Below, piece after piece: positions 1 through 5,960 of a stretch of DNA of 7,630 nt. The notes beneath the pieces are model-generated. The model had not been told where the DNA came from. It saw only the letters and a program-made list of their open reading frames with translations, and did not search any database. Origin of the DNA: JBCCCJ01 sp039029315 (GTDB lineage: Bacteria; Bacteroidota; Bacteroidia; J057); assembly GCA_039029315.1 (NCBI GenBank), contig JBCCGK010000205.1:1-7630 (forward strand). Reading direction: 5' to 3'. Both the position numbers and the translations under genes were made by a program. Position 1 is the stretch's first letter, and each line of letters begins with the position of its first letter.

Positions 1-904
1 AGGTACTGCTCGATCAATGGGAACATTTCTGAATTGCTGCGGCGAGGGCGTTTGGGGAGGAGCGGTTCTACCATGTGATTTTTGTCCACAAGATAGAAAT
101 TCCCCTCACGTTTGTCCAGATGCGGTTGCTCGAATGGATACCTCGAAACGAAGCCTGGAAAATGAATCCTTACTGACCCAAATCCGCAAGATTCATCAAA
201 AGAGTCATCAGCGTTATGGCAGTCCCCGAATCACCGAGCAGCTCAAACGGGAAGAGAAAGTGGCCTCTCGCCCCCGAGTCGCCCGGTTGATGAAAGGAGC
301 CAATATCCGCAGCAAAGGGAGCAAAAAGTACAAACAGACCACCGATTCGAATCACGAGCTGACCATTTCTCCTAACCTGCTTAAACGCCAGTTTGAGACA
401 AGTCGCTTGGGACAGGTCTGGGTGTCTGATATCAGCTATCTGTGGACTGATCAGGGCTGGGGGTATCTGACTGTGATCATCGATCTGGCCGATAGGCAAG
501 TGATTGGATGGGCTGTGAGTGAAGAGATGACAACTGAACAAACTGTCCTGGCCGCCTGGAAGATGGCAGTGAAAAACAGACCCCCTGAATCTGGATTGAT
601 CTTTCACTCAGACAGGGGAAGTCAATATGCCACTACTGCTTTCAGGCAGCACTTGGTCAAGCATCAGGTCTGTCAATCGATGAGTCGAAAGGGAGATTGT
701 TGGGACAAGGCCGTGGCTGAATTTTTCTTCAAAACCCTCAAAGCAGAAATCGGCTATCAGGTCCGATTCCCTTCGCTACTTCTCGCTCAATTGACCATCT
801 TTGAATTTATTGAAATCTGGTACAATAGACAAAGAATCCATTCTTCCATTGGATACAAAACACCAGTCGAAATGCAACAATACTTACAAAATTTGTTCAA
901 CAAC

Positions 905-914
905 AAAGCGGCGT
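905..914. repeat. Target-site duplication, left copy (IS4-like insertion)
   Basis: AAAGCGGCGT abuts the left end of the IS4-like element and is repeated exactly at the right end. It contains the Lys-Ala-Ala codons of the IS3 OrfB C-terminus. Confidence 0.8.
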
Positions 915-916
915 TT

Positions 917-939
917 CTCTACCGTACACTATTTGAGAG
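917..939 (+). repeat. IS4-like element, left terminal inverted repeat
   Basis: It matches the complement of 2118-2140 at 19 of 23 positions, with an uninterrupted 12-bp core CTACCGTACACT. The transposase stop codon (TAG on the minus strand, 919-921) lies inside it, so the gene runs to the very edge of the element. Confidence 0.8.
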
Positions 940-2049
940 CTTATGAGTAGTATGGTCAATTTTTTTGTGTATAAGTTTGAGCTTGAATGTTCTCCACTGT
1001 CTGATATCGACGAGCAGTTCGATGAATCTGAATCCGATTGAGAAGAGGCTGAGATCAGATCTATCAGATCGATGAATCATTGAATAGAACTTTGATTGAT
1101 AGGCTTTTACTGCTGCGAGAATACAAAAGATGTATGCGATACAAGTGGCAATGAGGAGTTTGGCCAAACGTTGGGGTTTTCCGATTTTTGATCGTTGGAT
1201 GTTGAATCCCCTGGATTTCTGATCTGAGAAAAAGGTCTCAATTTTGAATCGTTTTTTATACAACTGAGAGATGGCCGGGGGAAAGTCGAGATTGGAGAGC
1301 AAATAGATGGGGTCTTTGTATCCTTTCTGGTGTTGAATGAGCAGATTGACCGGGCCATATCGCTTCTGGGTGAAAGCCAGATCATAGAGCATGAAAAAGG
1401 GCTGAGCTTTCTCTGGGGCCATGCTCCCAATCTTGACTTGTTCCCCAGGCTCAGTCTCAATCAATCGTCCCACTCCGGTTCTCAAAACATAGTCCCAGCC
1501 CAATGCTCTGATGTCTTTTTGCCAATCACAGCCATCATACTCCCCATCTCCCACGATGCTGACCTGACAATCCGAAGGCACAATCTCAGCCAGCTCTTTG
1601 AGCAAGTCCCGATGAGCAGACTCAGGCAGATGCCCTTTCTTAGCTTTGACTACATGCCAGACCACCGGAATGGCCCGATTTCGATAGATCACGCTGAACA
1701 TCAGGATCATACACCCTTGACCACCCGTCGAGCCATCTATGCTGAAGACCAACTCCCCCCTGGCTGAAAGACTCTCTAGCAGGGGCACAATGTAGGGCAA
1801 ATAGTGGACCGAATAACTCGTATGATCACTCTGAATCCAGCGACTGAGTTGCTTCTCTTTACTGGCTTGTTGTTTGGAATCACAATTCATCCGGGCTAGA
1901 TCGCTCAGACGAGAAGAGCCTTGATGCAATACCCCACTGACCATCGTGGCCAGAACTTCCAGCCGACGAAGTGCATTGCCTGATAGATGTCCAGATCCAA
2001 GCATCTTTTTCAAACTATTGCGTATCTTAACTCGCAAATTTTTTATCAT
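919..2049 (-). CDS. IS4-family DDE transposase
   Basis: Full-length 376-residue transposase of the IS4 family (DDE_Tnp_1, RNase H-like fold), which would excise and insert the surrounding element. Visible catalytic residues are D105 (FSIDGST), D168 (IVGDGEYDG) and E271. The family signature Y-(2)-R-(3)-E-(6)-K is complete as Y264, R267, E271 and K278 in YKKRFKIETFFSDQK. A basic N-terminal helical region (1-75) precedes the catalytic core, and a beta-strand-rich insertion lies between the second D and the E, as usual for the family. The ATG at 2047-2049 follows the 3' arm of an inverted repeat that may restrict translation. I see no frameshift or internal stop, so the gene appears functional. 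The stop lies in the left terminal repeat. Confidence 0.93.
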   Translation of the reverse strand: MIKNLRVKIRNSLKKMLGSGHLSGNALRRLEVLATMVSGVLHQGSSRLSDLARMNCDSKQQASKEKQLSRWIQSDHTSYSVHYLPYIVPLLESLSARGELVFSIDGSTGGQGCMILMFSVIYRNRAIPVVWHVVKAKKGHLPESAHRDLLKELAEIVPSDCQVSIVGDGEYDGCDWQKDIRALGWDYVLRTGVGRLIETEPGEQVKIGSMAPEKAQPFFMLYDLAFTQKRYGPVNLLIQHQKGYKDPIYLLSNLDFPPAISQLYKKRFKIETFFSDQKSRGFNIQRSKIGKPQRLAKLLIATCIAYIFCILAAVKAYQSKFYSMIHRSDRSDLSLFSIGFRFIELLVDIRQWRTFKLKLIHKKIDHTTHKLSNSVR

Positions 2050-2050
2050 T

Positions 2051-2101
2051 CATAATCGGTGAGTTAGAAGGTTTAGTCATCATCTAATCTAGCCGATTAT
2101 G
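2051..2101 (-). promoter_or_regulatory. Inverted repeat in the transposase leader
   Basis: Perfect 9-bp arms, CATAATCGG at 2051-2059 and CCGATTATG at 2093-2101, separated by 33 nt and with partial pairing just inside them. In the minus-strand mRNA the 3' arm ends one base before the transposase ATG. It could mask the ribosome-binding region, as leader hairpins do in IS10 and IS50 when transcription enters from outside the element. The pairing is seen; the role is inferred. No convincing promoter was found in the remaining 40 bp to the element end. Confidence 0.5.
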
Positions 2102-2117
2102 TTTGCTTTTTTCAAAT

Positions 2118-2140
2118 CCCACAAAAAGTGTACGGTAGTG
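2118..2140 (-). repeat. IS4-like element, right terminal inverted repeat
   Basis: Partner of 917-939. It ends ...GTACGGTAGTG directly before the second copy of the 10-bp target duplication. Confidence 0.8.
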
Positions 2141-2150
2141 AAAGCGGCGT
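2141..2150. repeat. Target-site duplication, right copy (IS4-like insertion)
   Basis: Second copy of AAAGCGGCGT. Together with the next two bases it reads AAA GCG GCG TAA, that is Lys-Ala-Ala-stop in the OrfB frame. The original OrfB stop codon has therefore been displaced by more than 1.2 kb. Confidence 0.8.
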
Positions 2151-2182
2151 AACTTTTAATCCACTTTTTCCTTGCAAGTCCA
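2151..2182 (+). mobile_element. Right-end remnant of the IS3-family element
   Basis: Non-coding tail of the IS3 element between the restored OrfB stop and its presumed right end. It closes with CTTGCAAGTCCA, so read inward from the end it begins TGGACTTGCAAGG, consistent with the TG...CA termini of the IS3 family. An end about 30 bp after the OrfB stop is normal. The left end is outside the window, so the inverted repeat cannot be paired here and the end at 2182 is a best estimate. Confidence 0.5.
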
Positions 2183-2254
2183 CCTTGGCGTTCTATACAA
2201 ACAAGAACAACCCAACAATATCCTTGCAAGGGGAAAAAATATTTGCAGAGCCAA

Positions 2255-2262
2255 TATATTTG
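2255..2262 (+). promoter_or_regulatory. Possible -7 promoter box of the multicopper oxidase gene
   Basis: TATATTTG fits the Bacteroidota -7 consensus TAnnTTTG and lies about 120 bp before the oxidase start. No good TTTG box is found at the normal -33 distance; the nearest TTTG (2242-2245) is too close. A hypothesis resting on one 8-bp match in AT-rich DNA. Confidence 0.3.
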
Positions 2263-2319
2263 CATAATTTTAATAAACGAGAATCCCAATCATCAACACT
2301 ATTTCGTTACTTTTAACCC

Positions 2320-2345
2320 CTACAGTTATAAGAATCAGACTGTAG
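2320..2345 (+). promoter_or_regulatory. Inverted repeat in the oxidase leader
   Basis: CTACAGT (2320-2326) and ACTGTAG (2339-2345) form a perfect 7-bp inverted repeat with a 12-nt spacer, ending 36 bp before the oxidase start. It could be an operator or a leader hairpin. It does not match the CopY operator (TACAnnTGTA) because the spacer is far too long. The pairing is real but short, and the role is unknown. Confidence 0.3.
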
Positions 2346-2381
2346 ATTGCCAAAAAGTGATGGAATGAAAAAACCATCAAT

Positions 2382-4304
2382 ATGACAACAAGACTACCTT
2401 TTATTTCACTTATTTGTCTAACCTTCGCGTGTATCTGGCCACAGGATAGCCAGGCGCAAAAAGTTTTTACGAACACAGTACCTGTCCCATATGCGATTTG
2501 GGGACCGGATTGGCGCCTGGACATTATTGATACGTTGCACAATTTTGACCCTACCGGAGCTGTCAGTACCGTTATTGATCAAAACAATGGTGATACACTT
2601 ACTTTTGATCTAAATGCTTCGGTCCAGGCCTACGCATACAACAACCCGGATAGTACGAATGTCCCCGGCGCTTTGACATATGCTGGACCAACGATTATCG
2701 TTAACAGGACAAATGACTGGATTGATTTTCCAATCACGAATAAAATTGACACACTCACAACCGTGCATTGGCACGCGTTAAATTTACCTGCTGAAGCTGA
2801 TGGGGGTCCACATCAAAGAATTCCGGTGAACCAAACATGGCATTCCATTTTTCCAATTATTGATGAAGTTCAGACGGCATGGTATCACAGCCATTTGATG
2901 GATTTTACTACAGATCAGGTGACGCGAGGGATGGCAGGGGTCATGTATGTTCAAGATCCTAATAACGATCCTATATATTCTCAGCTACCAAATGAATATG
3001 GCGTAAATGATATCCCTTTAAACATTCAGGCCAAAAACTTTAATTTTGATTCAAGCAACACAGTATTATCAATCAAAGCTGGTGAAAAACCCGGTCCTGG
3101 TAGTTTTGGCATGGTGAATGGCGTAATTGGTGGATCATTGCATGTTCCTCAGTCAATGGTTCGATTACGGATGTTAAATGGCTCTACGATAAAAATATTC
3201 AATATTGGATTGACCAAGGATCTGCTATATGATCATACAACAGACAGTGATTCTGTACATTTTGAATCGATGTTCCTGGTAGTAACCGGAGGAGGCTATC
3301 TTGACTATCCTCGTCCAATTACAAATAATTTACTGTCACTTGGAGATCGAAGAGAGTTTGTTGTTGATTTTGGTCAATATAATCACGGAGACACTCTATA
3401 TCTGACCCACTTTGACAATAAGTTGCCGCAGGATGCAAAGTATTCAAAGCACTGGTATAGTTCTGCAATGTGTGCTATTGTCGTTGATACATCTATTCAT
3501 CCTGTGAGGCCTGTCACCTCTATACCCGCCTCCTTAAAGCCCTATAGCATAGCTCCTGGTCCAATATTTAAAACCAGGACCAAAAACTTGCTTGGAGATG
3601 GTGGAGGAGGTTTATGGTCCATTGACGGGACGCCAATGATCATGAATGTGATCAATGACACAGTGCTGGTCAATACCAAGGAAGAATGGATAATAAAAAA
3701 TAAAACCAATCATGCCCATCCTTGGCATATTCACAAGGTCCAGTTTCAGGTAATAGAATATAATGGTATTATTGGTCTTCCAGATGGCAAAGGAGGGTTT
3801 ACAAATGATTCAGCATCTTACACATATCCCAATCTTCCTGATGAACTGGCTGGGTGGAAAGATGTGCAGCTTATTCGAGCAGGGGCTGAATTGACTTATG
3901 TAGCTCGCTTCGACAGCTTCCCAAGCCCTTATGACATGGACAGTCTCTTTACACATGGCTTTATGTACCATTGCCATATCCTTACACATGAGGATAACAG
4001 TATGATGCACCAGTTTGTCGTGGTTGATTCTTTGGTGATGGTGAATAATACTGATGAATTGGAAGAGTTGAAAACACTTAGGCTGTTCCCAAATCCGGCC
4101 AATACCTCGATCAGCTTCAAAGGAGACTTTACAGATGCTGGTGTTTTGCGCTTTTATGACTTACAAGGAAAATTGTTGGATGAACGAGAGATGGAGTCTC
4201 TACCCGGTTCAAATGTCCCCATAAATCATCTGCCGAGGGGGATAATCATTGTGGAGTATGTTTCAGGCAATCTTCGATTTGTAGAAAAATTAAAACTACA
4301 ATAG
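2382..4304 (+). CDS. Secreted multicopper oxidase with T9SS type A sorting domain
   Basis: Laccase/CueO-like multicopper oxidase, expected to oxidise a substrate (phenolic compound or metal ion such as Cu(I) or Mn(II)) and reduce O2 to water. An N-terminal signal peptide (about 1-25, ending SQAQ) leads to the periplasm. All copper ligands are visible: H129-W-H131 and H169-S-H171, then H446-P-W-H449-I-H451, and H530-C531-H532 with H536 and M541. C531 is the type 1 copper cysteine, and M541 at +10 is the axial methionine, as in CueO. Residues from about 560 (LRLFPNPANTSISF...) to the C-terminal FVEKLKLQ form a type IX secretion sorting domain, so the enzyme is probably exported and anchored on or released from the cell surface. 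I see no methionine-rich segment of the CueO kind, so cuprous oxidase activity is not indicated and the substrate stays open. The gene stands alone, with mobile DNA upstream and a terminator downstream. The start fits the signal peptide; an ATG at 2365 is out of frame. Confidence 0.93.
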   Translation: MTTRLPFISLICLTFACIWPQDSQAQKVFTNTVPVPYAIWGPDWRLDIIDTLHNFDPTGAVSTVIDQNNGDTLTFDLNASVQAYAYNNPDSTNVPGALTYAGPTIIVNRTNDWIDFPITNKIDTLTTVHWHALNLPAEADGGPHQRIPVNQTWHSIFPIIDEVQTAWYHSHLMDFTTDQVTRGMAGVMYVQDPNNDPIYSQLPNEYGVNDIPLNIQAKNFNFDSSNTVLSIKAGEKPGPGSFGMVNGVIGGSLHVPQSMVRLRMLNGSTIKIFNIGLTKDLLYDHTTDSDSVHFESMFLVVTGGGYLDYPRPITNNLLSLGDRREFVVDFGQYNHGDTLYLTHFDNKLPQDAKYSKHWYSSAMCAIVVDTSIHPVRPVTSIPASLKPYSIAPGPIFKTRTKNLLGDGGGGLWSIDGTPMIMNVINDTVLVNTKEEWIIKNKTNHAHPWHIHKVQFQVIEYNGIIGLPDGKGGFTNDSASYTYPNLPDELAGWKDVQLIRAGAELTYVARFDSFPSPYDMDSLFTHGFMYHCHILTHEDNSMMHQFVVVDSLVMVNNTDELEELKTLRLFPNPANTSISFKGDFTDAGVLRFYDLQGKLLDEREMESLPGSNVPINHLPRGIIIVEYVSGNLRFVEKLKLQ

Positions 4305-4316
4305 CAATTTGGGAAT

Positions 4317-4376
4317 GCTGTTAAGTTTGACGCACATGAGGCGTCCCGAAATGTGGTGATCACTCCCCTTAACAAC
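4317..4376 (+). other. Possible branched RNA structure after the oxidase gene
   Basis: An outer 7-bp pairing, TGTTAAG (4319-4325) with CTTAACA (4368-4374), encloses a small hairpin GACGC/GCGTC (4329-4333 with 4341-4345) and the palindrome GTGATCAC (4356-4363). As RNA this could fold into a three-way junction in the 3' UTR just before the terminator. It matches no RNA family I recognise. The short arms make chance possible. Confidence 0.3.
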
Positions 4377-4383
4377 CTTTCTT

Positions 4384-4425
4384 ACAAATCAAATGGGTTC
4401 GATGCCCATTTGATTTGTTCTTTTT
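4384..4425 (+). terminator. Intrinsic terminator of the multicopper oxidase gene
   Basis: A perfect 14-bp stem, ACAAATCAAATGGG (4384-4397) with CCCATTTGATTTGT (4405-4418), a 7-nt loop and the tail TCTTTTT (4419-4425). It lies about 80 bp after the oxidase stop and is oriented for the plus strand. No matching A-rich stretch precedes it, so it should work poorly for the convergent minus-strand genes. Confidence 0.85.
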
Positions 4426-4505
4426 GAAATTTTGGGATGATCCATACTTAAAAAATAATGAGTAGTGGTTCAACTGTAATGCTAATCTTCCGATAGAATA
4501 TTTGT

Positions 4506-4638
4506 AGAGATGATCGGCAGACCATCTCTCGCTTTGCCTATCGTAGATAGGAAGGCATCCGCTTCGATAACATCCCACCTAGCAATGGTCTACCAATGAC
4601 CTACCAATGACCTAGCAATGGTCTGCCGATCATTGCTA
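4506..4638. repeat. Palindromic and tandem repeat cluster
   Basis: The 16-mer ATGATCGGCAGACCAT (4510-4525) recurs as its exact reverse complement at 4618-4633. Each copy sits in its own hairpin: AGAGATG/CATCTCT (4506-4512 with 4523-4529) and TAGCAATG/CATTGCTA (4613-4620 with 4631-4638). A third hairpin, CCTATC-GTA-GATAGG, lies at 4537-4551. Between them is an 11-bp tandem repeat (4579-4622). No coding potential is evident. It resembles REP/BIME-type intergenic repeats in layout, but I cannot assign a family. Confidence 0.7.
4579..4622. repeat. 11-bp tandem repeat, four units
   Basis: Four consecutive units: CTAGCAATGGT, CTACCAATGAC, CTACCAATGAC and CTAGCAATGGT. The first and fourth are identical, as are the second and third. 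The first six bases of the next stretch (CTGCCGATC) hint at a decayed fifth unit. The 11-bp period is about one DNA helical turn, so bound proteins would face the same side. Confidence 0.75.
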
Positions 4639-4844
4639 CGTGCCGATGACAGCCTTATATGTATTGCACTACCAAATAATTTGACCTCGAACCGAGAGAA
4701 GAAATTGATTTTTTACTGTTAGACACATAAAAGGATGCCTGTGTAGAACATTGTGTCGCATGGCCAGTCAACGTGTTAAGCGAAGAAAAGGGCTGACAAA
4801 GGTTTATTTGTTGCTTGCTCACATCCCCAACTTCATGTTCTTCT
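4639..4844. other. Intergenic region without a recognised gene
   Basis: This stretch lies beyond the stop of the minus-strand HupE-like gene and next to the repeat cluster. I see no credible coding frame or RNA gene. A weak pairing, GACACA with TGTGTC near 4720-4757, lacks a following T-run on the minus strand, so I found no clear terminator for the minus-strand operon. Confidence 0.4.
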
Positions 4845-5429
4845 TCACCAAAACTTATTTTCCAGCATGGAAATGAGGGCCATTCCGGCAGCCGCTCCCG
4901 AAATAAAGAGATTCCATTCGCGGTGTTTCACGCCTATCACATGCAGGAAGAGAAAGGCAATCCCAACAATGAAACATACAACCAAGAGTTGTCCGAGTTC
5001 TATGCCCAAATTAAAGCCTAATAAAGGGACTGCAATTGTGGAAGGATCCATGATCAGTGCCTTAAAATAGTTGGAAAAATCCATGCCGTGAATGAAACCA
5101 AAAAACAAGGCCATGAGGTAGTTTCTTCTCATTTTTGAAGAGGTTTCAGTTTGATCTTTGCTGATGACATTGTGGAAAGCGGTCAGGAATATGGTTGCGG
5201 GGATGAGGAATTTGATCAGATTGGAAGGGATTGTGAAGGCATCCAGGGAAGCAAGCACCAGGGTAACGCTATGCCCGATGGTAAATGCGGTGACCAAAAT
5301 GAGAATTTTTCTCCATTGCTGGATGCGATAGACGGCACAGAGGACGATCAGGAACAGAATGTGGTCATAGCCGGCCAAATTCGAGATGTGCTCAAAGCCC
5401 AATCGTAGATAAAAAGGAAAAGGATGCAT
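4845..5429 (-). CDS. HupE/UreJ-family inner-membrane protein
   Basis: A 194-residue hydrophobic protein with about six membrane segments, of the short HupE/UreJ type found in Bacteroidota. Family members are thought to move nickel or another divalent metal, but activity has been shown only for a few distant HupE/UreJ proteins. Conserved polar residues sit in the membrane segments: H14 (GFEHI), D22-H23 (GYDHILFL), H53 (TAFTIGHSVTL), H114 (GFIHGMDF) and E144 (GFNLGIELGQL), a likely metal path. The start ATG (5427-5429) lies one base after the TGA of the DUF6702-like gene (TGATATG on the minus strand), so the two are probably translationally coupled. No hydrogenase or urease genes are in the window, so a role in their maturation is not supported here. 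It is the last gene of the operon. Confidence 0.85.
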   Translation of the reverse strand: MHPFPFYLRLGFEHISNLAGYDHILFLIVLCAVYRIQQWRKILILVTAFTIGHSVTLVLASLDAFTIPSNLIKFLIPATIFLTAFHNVISKDQTETSSKMRRNYLMALFFGFIHGMDFSNYFKALIMDPSTIAVPLLGFNLGIELGQLLVVCFIVGIAFLFLHVIGVKHREWNLFISGAAAGMALISMLENKFW

Positions 5430-5430
5430 A

Positions 5431-5949
5431 TCAAAACCTTAGTTGATGGGTGGGAGTTTTTTTGTTGAGCATCATACTTTTGGAATCTCCGTTAATATGC
5501 GCATAGACGATATTGTTTTGATCGAAAAACAGGTCGGTGAAAACTGCATTTTTGATTTCCAGAGTTGCCAGTGATGGCCCTTGCTGATGCTCGAAATACA
5601 CCCATAAAGCAGTGTTGTCCCCTTCTCCACTGAGCTTCTTATGCCTAATCTTCAGGTCTATCAGCTGTCCATTGGCTTTGACATAGAAAAACTGCTTGAG
5701 ATAGGCTAACAACAGTTGATTGGCCTGAGTTGACTCATTGGGCTGACAGAAGGCGAGCTCCTTGCTATAGGGATCGAACACGATGGCCTCATTGACATCC
5801 GTCAAGAAGAGCTTAAGATTGATCATAAGGACCTGTTTATCAGACGCATACTCTATCTCACACAAAGACAATCTCAATGGATGAGAAGCAGATGGGCTCA
5901 TTGATATAGAAGCCCCCAAAAAAGCGAATATGCACAAGAATCGGTACAT
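5431..5949 (-). CDS. DUF6702-like exported protein
   Basis: A 172-residue protein that resembles the DUF6702 family of Bacteroidota, which has no assigned function. I chose the ATG at 5947-5949 because it gives a signal peptide (MYRFLCIFAFLGASISMSPSA). The longer frame to 6033 would overlap the dipeptidase gene and put a polar stretch before that signal. Cleavage near residue 21-22 would leave a histidine at or next to the mature N-terminus (HPLRLSLCEIEY). The rest reads as a beta-rich domain, with LKLFLTDVNEAI (45-56) and FTDLFFDQNNIVYAHI (137-152) as the recognisable blocks. It starts 11 nt after the dipeptidase stop and ends 1 nt before the HupE-like start. The position suggests a periplasmic partner of the HupE-like protein; that role is inferred. 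C30 and C68 could form a disulfide. Confidence 0.75.
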   Translation of the reverse strand: MYRFLCIFAFLGASISMSPSASHPLRLSLCEIEYASDKQVLMINLKLFLTDVNEAIVFDPYSKELAFCQPNESTQANQLLLAYLKQFFYVKANGQLIDLKIRHKKLSGEGDNTALWVYFEHQQGPSLATLEIKNAVFTDLFFDQNNIVYAHINGDSKSMMLNKKTPTHQLRF

Positions 5950-5960
5950 CGGCTTTTGGA

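Larger units (their letters stand above)
17..946 (+). pseudogene. IS3-family transposase OrfB, 5'-frameshifted and 3'-interrupted
   Basis: DDE transposase of an IS3-family element, which would normally be made as an OrfAB fusion and cut and join the element's ends. The open frame has an HTH_21-like segment at about residues 48-100 (RYGSPRI), then an integrase core with D138 (VSDISYLW), D199 (FHSDRGSQYA) and E235 (KAVAEFFFKTLK). The D199-E235 spacing is the classic D(35)E, followed by WYNRQRIHSSIGYKTP. Residues 1 to about 45 do not look like an OrfB N-terminus. The expected N-terminal sequence appears in another frame at about 60-117 (ERFYHVIFVHKIEIPLTFV) and a remnant of the usual cysteine/GY motif in a third frame at about 119-160 (RCGCSNGYLETKPG). 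This suggests two small frame errors, so the start at 17 is probably not real. The last ten residues (FLYRTLFESL) come from the IS4-like element inserted at its stop codon. No OrfA lies in the window. Family call is sure; pseudogene status is inferred. Confidence 0.85.
915..2140 (-). mobile_element. Complete IS4-family insertion sequence nested in the IS3 element
   Basis: A complete element of about 1.23 kb with one transposase gene on the minus strand. Its ends are imperfect inverted repeats. The left end, 917-939, begins CTCTACCGTACACT and the complement of the right end, 2118-2140, begins CACTACCGTACACT; I count 19 of 23 positions matching. A 10-bp direct repeat, AAAGCGGCGT, flanks it at 905-914 and 2141-2150, which fits the long target duplications (about 9-12 bp) common in the IS4 family. 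Two extra T's at 915-916 leave the exact left boundary uncertain by 2 bp. The transposase is intact, so this copy may be active and fairly recent. Confidence 0.85.

Noticed and set aside
1045..1075. Repeated ATCAGATC motif
   Set aside because: It lies within the transposase coding sequence and reflects the repeated Arg-Ser-Asp residues (RSDRSD).
1330..1767. A 145-codon plus-strand frame opposite the IS4-like transposase
   Set aside because: It is antisense to a clear transposase with complete catalytic motifs and shows no domain of its own.
2089..2316. Small frames on both strands (62 and 66 codons) crossing the ends of the two IS elements
   Set aside because: They span element boundaries and the terminal repeats, so they are accidental products of the insertion.
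4369..4578. A 69-codon minus-strand frame covering the terminator and first hairpin
   Set aside because: It runs through a perfect terminator stem and a hairpin, has no recognisable domain, and its composition follows the repeats.
4579..4622. CRISPR array
   Set aside because: The 11-bp units are contiguous with no spacers and far too short for CRISPR repeats; no cas genes are present.
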